DNA from: Oscarella lobularis
Lineage: Eukaryota > Porifera > Homoscleromorpha > Homosclerophorida > Oscarellidae
Direction: 5' to 3'
DNA: 64,000 nt
Assembly (NCBI RefSeq): GCF_947507565.1
Contig: NC_089175.1
Coordinates: 1,132,233 to 1,196,232 of the forward strand
In this document: one piece after another, positions 42,315-59,762 of the stretch
How the letters are laid out: every line of letters starts with the position of its first letter
Numbering within the stretch: position 1 is the first letter of the stretch
The notes under the pieces: model-generated
The model's database searches: none
What the model saw: only the letters and a program-made list of their open reading frames with translations
Told to the model about the DNA's origin: nothing
Translations under genes and position numbers: made by a program

Positions 42315-45300
42315 TTAGTTTACATCGTCAGGATTACATTTGAATATTTCTTTTATCGCTGTACCATAGTCTTCCTCCTTCAGAGCAAGTATGAGCATTC
42401 GTTTTGTAGCTTTTTCATGATGCCTTTCTGCCCATGCATCCAGCATCGTTTGGGCCCGACTTCGATTGTTTTCCTCCTCTCCAAAGCCCTTCAATTCATC
42501 GTCTTTAAACTTCGGGTTTGGCCCAAGAACCTCTCCAACGTGCTTCCAGTTATCTCTTATCTTTTTGGCCACAGCACGTCGTTCTTCTTTAGATGTAACC
42601 CCATTAAGATCCAATCCTAGCGCCAAATGCAGAACAGCCCTGTTAGAATGACCAAAAGATGAGACTTACCGTCAGCCTGATCAACTTCTGATAAAGATAT
42701 TATCCTTGTAACAAAACAGACTACCGTCAACATCATAGGATCAACAAGAATATTTCAAATCCGACCTTGGAATTGCTCCAAACCACAGCTTCATGCAATC
42801 GAGCTCGTCGTCTTTTAGCGGATTGGCTCCATCGGTCAGCGGCGTCCACATTGTCGTTTCCATCGAAAAGCCTTCTACTGGAGCGAAGCTTTTCAACGCT
42901 GCAGAACTGTCTTCGATTTTCTTCACTTGGCAATAGAACTCCGCCTGCAATCCCGCCATGCCTCGTTGTTTTGCGTCATTCACGTTATCGATAAGCCACT
43001 CGCGCAATTCGATGCAACGCAAGGAAAGATCAGTCATCTGCTTCTTCGTCAGTGGCTTCTTTTCATCAACAGAGAAAACTGTAAGACTGACAAAATTTCT
43101 GGAGCCTTGGTAGAGAAATTCAGCGTTTACGCCGTGCGACAATGGAAAAATCAGTCTATTTCTTTTCAGCGGCACTTCGGCGGACGATAGACTGTAATCT
43201 CGAATAAGACGAGTAGCCAAACGAAAGAAGAGTGCTTCGGGGAAGAACAAGACGTCCTTGGCATAGACAATAAGTGGACATGAAAATGACGTTTTCTGAA
43301 TAAACGCTTGGCTGTATTTTGTTTCCTGCGTGAAATCGTCCTGTAGAAAGCAAGGAGCGTAGTAGCCTTTGTCTTCTGATCCTTCTTTCTTTTCTATGAG
43401 AACGTCAAAATGACAAAGTATGCCTTTTGCGAATGCGTAGTCCCGCTCTTTCACGTCGGTTTGGCTCAGCAAACAATTTACCAACTTAAGAGAAAGAACG
43501 CCAGAATCAACGGCTACATCCCAGTCCTCCTCAAGTCTGACTGGGAGATCTGATTTTGAATGTGCTGAACCAACAAATGAAGCCAAGAGCTTGAACAGCC
43601 AATCGGAATCGTGAAAGACAATTTTCTGAAGCCGAGGAACGTCTGGGAAATAGTAAACCGCACCCACATGAGTTAGATGCAACAGGGCCTCTTCCAATTC
43701 TCTGTCATCGGAAATGTAACATTTCTCTGCGACTTGTTTTACTACCTCGAGCGTTGATACAGAGCGTCCTATGATTTTCGCAAGTTTCCCCATTACGACT
43801 TCAAATTTCAGCCAGCGTGCTGGTTGCTCAGCCTGTTTCTTCCAGTAGTCATCCGTCATTCCGTCAACTCGACTTCTAATTTCCTTGGCAGTGGGATCTT
43901 CCCTACGTGTACCGGACGTCTTGTTCTCAACGAGGAAAAACCCGAGTCCCGATGAAGGTCGAACGAAATGACATTGACAGGCTTGCCTTCGAAATAAATC
44001 TCTGAGATAATCATTGTTTTCTCTAATGAAATCATCGACGGACGTTTCGCCTTTTGCGCATCGAGCTGCGGCTTCTTCGGCTTCCCAGCGGTGAGTTGCA
44101 ACGCGAAAAATCGCCGGATATTCTACTCCTTCCGCCTCTCCAAGATATGCACCACCCTGCTGCTCTGCTGCAGGATGAGCAATGTGCACGGAAGAAGCCC
44201 AATGCTTGAGGAAATCACCGTTTGTCTCCATTCGGCAAAGCTTCTGTTTAATTGCATGAACACTCTCGCCTTCTAATTTTCGGTAAGTGGACTTTGCTTT
44301 ATCGGTGAGAAGCTTTGCACCATTGAAAACAAGCATATAGACGGAAAGAGCGCCGGGAGGCATCAGAGCCACATGAGACGCCAGAAACGGTTCTTGCCCC
44401 CCGAGATCGCAGATCGTCATCAAAGTCACCTTGTTCCCAACACCGAATAAAGCTTCATCGTTTATTATAGCTTGTATTTCGTCAAGGTACTCTTCGGTCA
44501 GCTTTTCGCCGTGGAAAGAGCCTGAAAAGAGGATTTAACGCAGGCTAAAGCGCGCTAGACTCAATGTTACAAACAGTTACAAACCTTCTGTGAATTGAGT
44601 AGAACCACCAGATGACGGCAGACTGTAAAGAAGTCGCGACTCTCTCTCTCTAACACCACAAGCAACCAACTACATTCTAATTAATTATCTTAAGCAATAA
44701 TACCGTTTAGTGCCTGCTTCATCCGTACGAGCATTTCCAAAAGTTGTGTTTAGCTTCTCTTTGTACTCTTCACCATCCAATAGCTTCCACTTCCCAGTAT
44801 CAGTACCGGCATGGGATTTCATCATGGTGATAGCCTTGCTGAGGTCTAGACCACAGGTGCTGGGCTGTTCTTCAAACTTCTGACCGAATAGAAGTCGAAC
44901 AAGACATGTTTTTCCAACTCCGTCTTGCCCGATCACATTAAGACGAACTCGAGCAACCTTCACCACGCCCTTCTTCAGATGAGAAGCCCTAATTATAATT
45001 TTAGGTAGGCAATCTTTATATGGAATTCGTCTTACTGTCTAATCGTGTGTTCCAACGTGAAACAAGACACAAATTAATTTGAGTAGGCAATCTCTATATA
45101 GAATTCGTCTTACCGTCTATTCGTGTGTTCCAACGTGAAACAAGACACAAATTAATTTGAGTAGGCAATCTCTATATAGAATTCGTCTTACAGTCTATTC
45201 GTGTGTTCCAACGTGAAACAAGACACAAATTAATTTGAGTAGGCAATCTCTATATAGAATTCGTCTTACAGGCTATTCGTGTGTTCCAACGTGAAACAAG

Positions 45301-47540
45301 ACACAAATTAATTTGAGTAGGCAATCTCTATATAGAATTCGTCTTACCGTCTATTCGTGTGTTCCAACGTGAAAGAAGACACAAATTAATTTGAGTAGGC
45401 AATCTCTATATAGAATTCGTCTTACCTCCTATTCGTGTGTTCCAACGTGAAACAAGACACAAATTAATTTGAGTAGGCAATCTCTATATAGAATTCGTCT
45501 TACAGGCTATTCGTGTGTTCCAACGTGAAACAAGACACAAATTAATTTGAGTAGGCAATCTCTATATAGAATTCGTCTTACTCGCTATTCGTGTGTTCCA
45601 ACGTGAAACAAGACACAAATTAATTTGAGTAGGCAATCTCTATATAGAATTCGTCTTACAGGCTATTCGTGTGTTCCAACGTGAAACAAGACACAAATTA
45701 ATTTGAGTAGGCAATCTCTATATAGAATTCGTCTTACAGGCTATTCGTGTGTTCCAACGTGAAACAAGACACAAATTAATTTGAGTAGGCAATCTCTATA
45801 TAGAATTCGTCTTACAGGCTATTCGTGTGTTCCAACGTGAAACAAGACACAAATTAATTTGAGTAGGCAATCTCTATATAGAATTCGTCTTACTCGCTAT
45901 TCGTGTGTTCCAACGTGAAACAAGACACAAATTAATTTGAGAAGGCAATCTCTATATAGAATTCGTCTTACGTGCTATTCGTGTGTTCCAACGTGAAACA
46001 AGACACAAATTAATTTGAGTAGGCAATCTCTATATAGAATTCGTCTTACAAGCTATTCGTGTGTTCCAACGTGAAACAAGACACAAATTAATTTGAGTAG
46101 GCAATCTCTATATAGAATTCGTCTTACGTGCTATTCGTGTGTTCCAACGTGAAACAAGACACAAATTAATTTGAGTAGGCAATCTCTATATAGAATTCGT
46201 CTTACGTGCTATTCGTGTGTTCCAACGTGAAACAAGACACAAATTAATTTGAGTAGGCAATCTCTATATAGAATTCGTCTTACCGTCTATTCGTGTGTTC
46301 CAACGTGAAACAAGACACAAATTAATTTGAGTAGGCAATCTCTATATAGAATTCGTCTTACAGGCTATTCGTGTGTTCCAACGTGAAACAAGACACAAAT
46401 TAATTTGAGTAGGCAATCTCTATATAGAATTCGTCTTACAAGCTATTCGTGTGTTCCAACGTGAAACAAGACACAAATTAATTTGAGTAGGCAATCTCTA
46501 TATAGAATTCGTCTTACCTCCTATTCGTGTGTTCCAACGTGAAACAAGACACAAATTAATTTGAGTAGGCAATCTCTATATAGAATTCGTCTTACTCGCT
46601 ATTCGTGTGTTCCAACGTGAAACAAGACACAAATTAATTTGAGTAGGCAATCTCTATATAGAATTCGTCTTACTCGCTATTCGTGTGTTCCAACGTGAAA
46701 CAAGACACAAATTAATTTGAGTAGGCAATCTCTATATAGAATTCGTCTTACTCGCTATTCGTGTGTTCCAACGTGAAACAAGACACAAATTAATTTGAGT
46801 AGGCAATCTCTATATAGAATTCGTCTTACAGGCTATTCGTGTGTTCCAACGTGAAACAAGACACAAATTAATTTGAGTAGGCAATCTCTATATAGAATTC
46901 GTCTTACGTGCTATTCGTGTGTTCCAACGTGAAACAAGACACAAATTAATTTGAGTAGGCAATCTCTATATAGAATTCGTCTTACAGGCTATTCGTGTGT
47001 TCCAACGTGAAACAAGACACAAATTAATTTGAGTAGGCAATCTCTATATAGAATTCGTCTTACCCGCTATTCGTGTGTTCCAACGTGAAACAAGACACAA
47101 ATTAATTTGAGTAGGCAATCTCTATATAGAATTCGTCTTACTCGCTATTCGTGTGTTCCAACGTGAAACAAGACACAAATTAATTTGAGTAGGCAATCTC
47201 TATATAGAATTCGTCTTACATGCTATTCGTGTGTTCCAACGTGAAACAAGACACAAATTAATTTGAGTAGGCAATCTCTATATAGAATTCGTCTTACAAG
47301 CTATTCGTGTGTTCCAACGTGAAACAAGACACAAATTAATTTGAGTAGGCAATCTCTATATAGAATTCGTCTTACCTCCTATTCGTGTGTTCCAACGTGA
47401 AACAAGACGCAAATTAATTTGAGTAGGCAATCTTCATGTACAGCAAGGGCCAGCGTTACCTCGGTTTGTCTCTTTATTTAAAAAAGTAAGTCACGCATCT
47501 CAGCGCGCAACTTTACAATCATGCAGTCTTACCCATCCAT
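42315..47540 (-). CDS. Roc-COR-Death protein, copy 4, with 31-microexon array
   Basis: Exons: 47540-47533 (ATGGATGG, intact donor), 31 triplets inside 45036-47378, 44988-44704, 44622-44585, 44521-42766, 42704-42670, 42616-42315. The sum without triplets is 2424 nt (807 aa); with all, 838 aa. P-loop GQDGVGKT, DLGGQE, THRW, the COR region and the death domain (NWKHVGEVLG) are intact. The end of exon 4 is shortened relative to copies 1-3 (a Glu/Lys-rich stretch is missing). The N-terminal half of exon 4 resembles copy 2, while the death-domain exon resembles copies 1 and 3. Confidence 0.85.
45003..47432 (-). repeat. 78-bp tandem array 4: 31 microexon units
   Basis: Triplets run from 45036-45038 to 47376-47378 at an exact 78-bp step. 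Introns are almost perfectly identical between units, yet eleven different triplets occur (plus strand: AGG 8, TCG 6, GTG 4, CGT 3, CTC 3, AAG 3, and TGT, AGT, CCG, ATG once each or so). Read in transcription order and phase 2 the array is stop-free and includes ESFLRTTFTDLLLDLRRLLR, a strongly amphipathic stretch that runs directly into the Roc exon (ASHLKKGVV). Confidence 0.97.
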
Positions 47541-48469
47541 TTTTCAAATTAATTAGAGTGCGCAACTTTGGCAGGAAAACTGCAATTTTAATTTTTTCTG
47601 TAAGTATTTTATCACAGAAACGATTCAGAGTAAGTAATTTTAATGATCAGCGGAAGAATTCCAGTAATTTGCTTGCAACTACAGCTAGGCAAGAACCGAG
47701 GCCCAAAATCTATCCGGAAGCTTTTATGCAGTCCTCTTTGCATCCATGCCAAATTAAAACTTCAAGTTGCATCCGCGGATTGCATTACGTCAACAAAGAT
47801 GGCGCCATACCCCAACGGATAGACATGCGATATTACTACTTTGTAGTACTGTAACGCCTTTGTTATCGCTTGCCATAAGGGACGAGACGTCAGTAAGGTC
47901 AGGTGACAGCAAAGTTGATTTGTTCATGTATTGTACAGTATTAAGAAATAGTAACTAAGAGCCTACCGTATGCGAAATCAGCGCCCTCAGTCTTTGTTCG
48001 TGTCGCCGTCCTCCAGCTCAAGAGAATTGAACCCCACGTAAGGACACGACGTAAGGACCCCACGTAAGGAAACGCAAGCAAACAATATGTAAATATGTAA
48101 CTACGGACGCATGCTCGACCGTACGCAAGCATACGCAAGCTTACGCAAGCAGCACTTACGCAAGCAGGGTTGCACTGAAGTGCGCTAAGAACAGGTCCCT
48201 GGTAAAATTGTAACATAAAAACGCACTGGCCAATTTTTCTGTTGCGACATTTCGCCGAGCTTCTGACTTTACCTGAGTCTGTATGGCCGGGTGTTTTGTT
48301 CTCAGGGCGCTCTTCTCTTTCCTAAATAGAAAGACGTTCAAACGCAAATTGGTAATTGTATTAATTAAGAAGGCAAAGAGATTCCGGCAGTCATTCGAAA
48401 GGCATCTTCAGGGAGAAAAGGGAAAGTCAATATTAGTGGGTTCTCCGATTCTTTATGTACAAAAAACAT
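47541..48469. other. Intergenic region upstream of ROCO copy 4
   Basis: Closest to 21335-22255 and shares the extended tacgcaagc motif (about 48120-48165), but carries the cctaaatagaaagacg variant at 48320-48336 seen in unit 3. It lies between the ROCO start exon and the OGT stop. I see no gene in it. Confidence 0.6.
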
Positions 48470-53502
<5,033 letters not shown>

Positions 53503-53798
53503 TGTCTTTGCATCGGAGACGCTCGACGCTTGGCCGTGGCGCAACGTCGCTTTCTCTTCTGCTCTTTGGTAATCTTATGTCGTCATTGATGACGTCGCCG
53601 TTCTCGTCCAATAGGAATTGCAATTGCCACGTGGTTAACGCACGCTCAAAGGAAGTCAAGTATGAGACCAGGGTATGAGATCTTCTCTATATTTTATTTA
53701 TATCTAAAGAAACGCAAGAAAAACCTACACTCAAGCATTCACACAATAATCAAACGCGTACGTACATACATGCATGCATTAATTAAATAAGTTCGTCC
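53503..53798. other. Gap between OGT start and NFAT-like stop
   Basis: This short gap must contain the OGT 5' UTR and promoter and the 3' UTR of the NFAT-like gene, both on the minus strand. An in-frame extension upstream of the OGT ATG is open (TSFERALTTWQLQFLLDENG) but has no ATG start and is read as UTR. Confidence 0.5.
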
Positions 53799-56655
53799 TC
53801 AGAAAAGACCCTGTATCCCACCAGAAGCGTCGACCTGCCCTGACAGTAGTGCCGCAGCCGCAGCCGCCGCTGCTGTCGGGGAGTGACCACTTCCATTCCC
53901 CGGTTGCGTCGTCGTATGATACAACGGAGTTTGATTATACGATTCCACCAGGGGCAATGAAGTCAAATCCCCTGCCGGAGCCGCCATCGACAACAGTCTC
54001 ACCTGATCGCTTCCCAGCATCATTTCCAACGAATTCTCGGGAAACGACAGCCCCGAGCTTTGACACAGCACCATGTCGGCCGGCAGCGATTCGTCCGTCG
54101 ACTGATGATGATGCAGGGGCGGCGGCTGTCTCAAAATATTGTCGCTACTTCGAGACGGCGGCGACGGAGATGGCTCCGCGGCCGTCATCGCCAGAGGCGG
54201 CGAAGCAGGCCGACTCAGGAGATTTACAACCTCAGCCGGCGGAGGACAGGCTGCCATGAAATTGGCAAAGCCCGATGATTTGCGTTTCGGCTCCGTCTTT
54301 GGTCTCTCCATTGGGAGCACCTCATTGTTGCCGCTGTTGCCGCCGCCGCCGCTCACATTCAAAGCAAACATGTTGATGAATGGAGCCAGCTCGCGACAGG
54401 TGGAACACTGCTGGCTAGAGCAGTCAGTGTCGCCTAAGCAAGGAGGAAAAAATAAGAACGGGTAATGACCCTTACCAACAAGGCTCTGAGACTTAATTAA
54501 TTAATTAATTAATCAACTGCATGCAATTGCGCCCGTCCCCATCTCTTATGACGAGTCTCAGTGCCTTAGTTACTACTACGTAATATATACAAGGCCTTGT
54601 TCCCTGTTCCCCCTTCCTCTCTTCTAATCGGAGGCCTTGTATGGAGAGGGCACTGCCCCCTCTTCCCTCCCTTTAGCATGCTTCGCACAGACACAACAGA
54701 GAGATTCTATACTGTCAATTCGCCCCATAGGCAACAGCCTAGGACGCCGCATAGATTGCGCGACGACGCATAGCCTGCCACGGACAGACAGCCATTGTGG
54801 AGCCCAACCAACCAGGGTCGGGCACCCAGAGGCGTCACACCCATGAACGTCTAAATTCTTCGCAAAATTGCTGTAAATCAGACTGCAGTATATAGTAAAA
54901 AGAAGGACAAAACACTCAGTGGGAGACGATAGATAATAAAAAAGGGGAAATGAACAGACGATAATAAAGAAAAGCGATAAATAAATGAATAAATAAATAC
55001 ATACGCAAGGGAAACAGATGAAAACAATTTTAGACTATACATATCACTGTGGTGTCGTCTAGATGGAGCAGAAAGTGTACATACCATACATATACGCATA
55101 ATTACACCACCGTGCAATAATCGAATGAGAAGCACGCCCAGCAGCGATGTGCTCCTCACTCAAGGCGCAGTGAAGCCCGCCCATAGTAGGGTCACTTTTA
55201 TATATGAAAAATTGCTCGGAAGCCTCCGGGGCAAGGTGACCCTAACATCTGGCTTCACTCCGCGACGCATAAATACCAAAAAGGGGGTGACCACACGCAA
55301 TACTGCACAGAGAGGACACGCCACGCCACAGACAAAAACGCGCGACTTTCTGCTCCATCATTTTCGCCTCACTTCATCGTCGAAGTGAAGCGAACACGTC
55401 CTTAGTCACAAACGAGCCAAATCAACTCACCGGAGCCCTTTTCAGGCATGTACGTATATTCGACGGGATCACTCAGCTGCGGATTCTTCTCCGGACCGAT
55501 GCGGATCTCGATGCAGACCTTTTCCGGCTCGGTGATGCTGACATTCTCAAACGGCGGCACTTCGACGACGGCACCGCCCTTTTGGAGAGACGAGGATAAG
55601 AAGAAAAAAAGATAGAGAATCAAAGTAAACATGCCTGATTCGATTTAGCACGATCCAGCGTGGCGTACGTCTCCCAATTGTCATCTAGAAGCAGAGAGAT
55701 TGGGAAATCGCTCTTATCTCATGCCTTCCCCCCGCCCCGCCCCACCCACGCCCCTCCCCAACGAGCTAATCCCATTAGTAATCGAATGAGAACCAGACAC
55801 TCAACACTACTCACTGTAGAATCGCACTTTGCAGCCCTTATTGAATCGCGAGCCAATCAAACCGATTTCGTTCCCGCCGCTCGCCGGTCCAGAATCGTGA
55901 CTGATCCAGCTGATTTCGGGCGATCCCTTGGGTGCCGCTGGAAAACACAGGAAAAAACAAGCCGGTGATTCGTCTGCCGCCCACGGCCCGCCGCCCCACC
56001 CCCTCTCCACCACGTACTGCATTGAAAGGGCTCCGACTGACACTTCAACACGCGCACGCCGTCCTGCGTGAAAATCGTCGCCTGAAACATAAGCGCCGCC
56101 TGGACACGATCCTTCTTGAACGTCGCCGGATCGACGCCGCGATTCTTCAACTTTCGATCGCCTTCCCAACGTCGAAGACGACGAATGCTCAAATTGTCGA
56201 GCCTTAGAGAGAAAAAAAAATATTTTCTTCATAGATAGGGGGCGGAGTCTCCGTACACGGCGATCATGTCCTCCATTTCTTCGCCGTTGAGCGAGAGCTC
56301 GAGCGACGGCGTCCCGTCGACGAGCGACGCCTTGCAATTGCTCGTTCGACTCGATCCGGGCACGAGAACGTGATAGTGCGGATCGCCGGACGTCGTGACG
56401 AGATACACGTTCACCGTCGCCGAGCCCATATAATTCATAATCTAAAGGAGCGAAATCGCACTTGCTCGTCTAAATCTCCGCGAAAGGGAGGGGCGCGGTG
56501 GTTCGCACGCACCTGCACAGTCGGAAATACGTTCTCGTTCGTCGTCTCGGCGCTGCGCGATTTCATCGGCCCGCGACATCCCTCGCACGCGTATCGCGCC
56601 CTATAGTGCGACTCCGGCTGCTCGAGTATTTTCATATACGGTTCCAACGACTCGT

Positions 56656-56686
<31 letters not shown>

Positions 56687-57379
56687 TCCGAAATGTGTCG
56701 TCACTTGACGACGCGTCGGCGAAACGGTCGGCGACAAATAGGGCGAATTGACGAAATCCTCGTCCTCTTCCTCCTCGTCGTCGGCGTGATCGCCGTCCAA
56801 GCCCGAATCGGGATCGGAGACGAATCGGCGAAGTTTTTTCAGATAGACGTTCGGCCAGGCGGTCGAGGCGCGTTGGCGCGCGACGTGACGCAGCGTCGCC
56901 GCCGAACGCGGCGCCGGCGGGAGAGACGCGCTCGCCGCCGACATCGTCGTCGGCGCTAGCGCCGTGCCGCTCGCTGCGACCGCCGAGATCGCGTTGCGGA
57001 GAAACGAGGGTTGAGATGTTGATTGAGCGGGCATGTGACCGGTGAATTTGCGTTTGCGTTGGCGCGGCGGCGCGATCGACGCCGACGGAACGTCCGTGTC
57101 GTCGTCCGATTCGCAGGTGACCGAGGATGGAAGCATGGAGCTGTCTTCGGAGAGAGCCGCTGCGCGCGTGGGAAGGGAAAAGGGGGCCCCGGGTGGAGAA
57201 AATTGAAATTGGACGAGGTTTCGTGGGGGTTTCGTTTGCGATTCGTACCGAATACGTCGTGGAAGTCGCTGAAGGAGCCGTCGGTTGCTTCTAGAGGGAA
57301 ATATTGCCGTGTTTCGAGTGCGATCGGCTTCGTTTTTCTTTCTCTTACGATTCTCGCGATAGGGTGCGAAAGCGTTCAT
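53799..57379 (-). CDS. NFAT-family transcription factor (Rel-homology region plus IPT)
   Basis: DNA-binding factor of the NFAT/NFAT5 type. The start at 57379 gives MNAFAPYREN; splicing out two short introns continues QATDGSFSDFHDVF and AALSEDSSMLPSSVT, a natural-looking acidic/Ser-rich N-terminus with a basic RKRKF motif. The Rel-homology N domain shows the NFAT hallmark YMKILEQPESHYRARYACEG followed by CRGPMK, then NVFPTVQ, MNYMGSATVNVYLV and RVQAALMFQATIFTQDGVRV. The IPT/TIG domain shows SGGNEIGLIGSRFNKGCKVR and VVEVPPFENVSITEP. The last exon (54433-53799) encodes a Ser/Pro/His-rich tail ending GGIQGLF. YRARYxxEG favours NFAT over NF-kB; I cannot choose between calcineurin-type NFAT and NFAT5. 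No PxIxIT motif was identified. Confidence 0.85.
54434..55420. other. NFAT-like intron with TTAA microsatellite and inverted-repeat element
   Basis: About 1 kb between the exon ending YMPEKGS and the last exon. It contains a (TTAA)n run near 54493-54513, an inverted-repeat element at 55169-55259, and a small hairpin (TCACTTC...GAAGTGA) near 55370-55390. I see no coding sequence. Confidence 0.7.
55169..55259. mobile_element. Short inverted-repeat (MITE-like) element
   Basis: The left arm AGTGAAGCC...TAGGGTCAC pairs with the right arm GTGACCCTA...GGCTTCACT across a 91-bp element with a short AT-rich centre. The paired blocks are 9 nt each, separated by a mismatched stretch. This could be a decayed MITE or simply a hairpin; no transposase or clear target-site duplication is visible. 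Confidence 0.45.
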
Positions 57380-57713
57380 TGTGCGAATGAGTTCGAGCGG
57401 TGATCGGGTTGGAGCGAGTGATGAGAATTGACCGACTTGCGGCGTTTTTAAGACGAAGCGTCACGACGACCTTTTACCTTAGACGGGGAGGGTCCAAGTG
57501 ATGCACGCAAGCGCAAATCCCAAGGAATGACATCACCGGATTTCGCTGAAGCGACCCGTGACCCGCGTAAATTTCCTTTCCAGCTATAGGCTCGGTGACT
57601 CTCGGTAACGGCGGTTTAGGATACGGGAATACTTAGTTCCAGTTCCAAAACCGCCAAAATAGAAATCCATCGCAGGGCTTCAATTTTATTCGTTCTCAAT
57701 CGCAAATTGATAT
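57380..57713. other. NFAT-like 5' flank / OBI1 3' flank
   Basis: About 330 nt between the NFAT-like start and the OBI1 stop, both on the minus strand. It should hold the NFAT-like promoter. No specific element can be supported by eye. Confidence 0.5.
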
Positions 57714-59697
57714 CTAGAGCGTCCACTTTAGTTTCTTTTGGGTACCTTCGACGTGAACGGAGCATCGACCATCACTTCCTTCAATCGAATCCCCGCTGGA
57801 TCCGCGTTTAAGCGACAACGAGCCGACAGCGCCCAATCGAAACGATTTACGTCGAATCGGAAAATGAGAGGAGATGTCGACAGTGTGAGTCGACGATTTT
57901 CCTTTTCTTATTAGACTCGTTGCAAAGTTGGGGTCGACCTGCAACGGTGCAGCGGCTTCAGTGGCGGCGGTGGCGGCAACGGCGGCGGCACTCGATTCCT
58001 TCAGCGATTTCACTTCAGCTTCGAGTTTTTCAATATATTGATCGCTTCGTTGGAGAGCCTTCTGAAGTTGGGTCTCCTGTCGTTCGTGCTTCTGAATTCG
58101 CGTCTCGAGACCCGCCACTGCAAACAGGCCAACCCTGCACAAAGAGAATAAAAAAAATTAGACAACGAAGATCAACTTAGATAGATTAAATTAGATCAAC
58201 TACTTGACAACGGTGCGGTTTAGGCGATGGAACGAACAGGTACAGAATTCATACTAGATATGATTTTTACTTTGAAGGTGATGCCTTGTCCGTTCGCTTC
58301 ATGTGAGCCACTTCGCCGCGGAGCAAATAGTTCTCGTTGCTCAATTTCTCGTTTTCCTGCGCAGACACAAACACGAGTAGCAAGTGGGCGTATGTTTGTA
58401 CTGCAATGCGGTGCGTGAGTCACCTCTTTCAATTTCTCCATCCTCGCTTTCATCTTCTCGTACAACTCGGTCATCTCTTTCAATTGGCTCGCGACGAACT
58501 TCAATTTATCGATGTCTAAACTACTCGGTAGCGCATAAGAATGATCGCCAACTTCGCCACTCTTCTTCATTTCCTCTTGAAGCAGCGCATTTGACGATCG
58601 AAGCTCATCAACTTCGCACTGCAAAGTCGAGTAATCACTCTACATCGATCCCCTCCCCGTCAAATCGATCAAGAAACGACTACGATCTCTCGTCACCTCA
58701 TATTCTTTACAAATCAATTCAAGTCGAGTCCGTCTCAAATCGCTGCGCACCGATCTATCCTGAACAACTTCCTTAAGATCTTCTCCGCCTCCTTTATTAG
58801 ACAAAAAGGGCAGACAGAGGTTATCTTTTAGTATGGTTTCAAGGAGTCCAAAAGTATACAATCCCTAGTGTTATCTCAACACGTTCTATCCACGAGTGTG
58901 TACTCGTGCGTCTATCTTATCATCAGCAAGGCTACTTCTGTTTTCAAAGTACGTGGATTTTTCAGTACACAATCCAATGTTCCCAACTATCGTGAGTGTA
59001 CCCATGAGTAGTATCTCATCAGCACGTGTTCTCGCGATATACAAAGTTGACCCTCGTGCGTGTCTATCTTTGGCGCTAGCTTCCACAAGGTCACTAGTAT
59101 CATTTGTTTTCCGTCCAATTGGACTATTAAAAAAGGTGCTAGATGACAAATCCACGCGGGCGTTACATATCCTGTCCGCCGCCGCGCCCTTACTATTCTC
59201 GAGGCTTCGGGATCCCCTTTCACCCCCCTCCAGCTTCTCCACCCCACCCCACTGTACTGTACTGTACTAATGAAATTATTTGGATTCACCCAGTAGCTTC
59301 GTTCGATTTGCGATCGGCGTCCGGCACGACGGACACTGCCCGTTCATCTTGAGCCATTCGTCGAGACACACAGTGCAGAAGACGTGGTGATTCGAGCAGA
59401 CAACCGGCTCTTTTACCTGAAAAACATCGACGGAAATAAATGGCTCGTTCTCCGTTCCCAGAGCTGCCGAAACGCTCTAAAACGGTTGGCGACGACTTTC
59501 GGTTACTATCCTGTGGCTAAAGACGAGTCGAGGCGAGCGTGCGCGCCCGTTTCTCGACCGGGGCCCGAACCGGGGCGCCTCGCGCTGTTTGACGCGCCCT
59601 GGAGCGCCGGTCTTACTTTTCCCAGGCATATGTTGCACGCGAGAGGTAGCGTGAGCGATACGGTGAGCGAGCCCGGCGCTCGCTGACACTTTTCCAT
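57714..59697 (-). CDS. OBI1: RING E3 ligase, ORC ubiquitin ligase 1 (RNF219) orthologue
   Basis: OBI1 ubiquitinates origin recognition complex subunits to promote origin firing (established for the vertebrate protein). Exon 1 from 59697 encodes MEKCQRAPGSLTVSLTLPLA and CNICLGK. The next exon continues VKEPVVCSNHHVFCTVC and LDEWLKMNGQCPSCRTPI, completing a C3HC4-type RING. Downstream come RRTRLELICKEYE, a coiled coil (KLKFVASQLKEMTELYEKMK), and a second coiled coil (GLFAVAGLETRIQKHERQET, LQKALQRSDQYIEKLEAEV) diagnostic of the RNF219 family. The tail is Ser-rich and ends KKLKWTL, much shorter than in vertebrates. It is transcribed divergently from NUDT6 with 65 bp between start codons. Confidence 0.9.
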
Positions 59698-59762
59698 TCA
59701 ATCCACGCCGGATTCCGCCGAACAGGATCCGGGCACTTCGCGCCAAAATCGACGCATGAGCA
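59698..59762. promoter_or_regulatory. Compact divergent promoter, OBI1 / NUDT6
   Basis: The start codons of OBI1 (minus, 59697) and NUDT6 (plus, 59763) are separated by only 65 bp, so the promoters and 5' UTRs must overlap. The stretch is GC-rich and shows no TATA box. This assumes both predicted start codons are right. Confidence 0.6.

Noticed and set aside
54139-54465. Plus-strand frames over the NFAT-like last exon
   Set aside because: Shadows of the Ser/Pro/Ala-rich tail on the minus strand.
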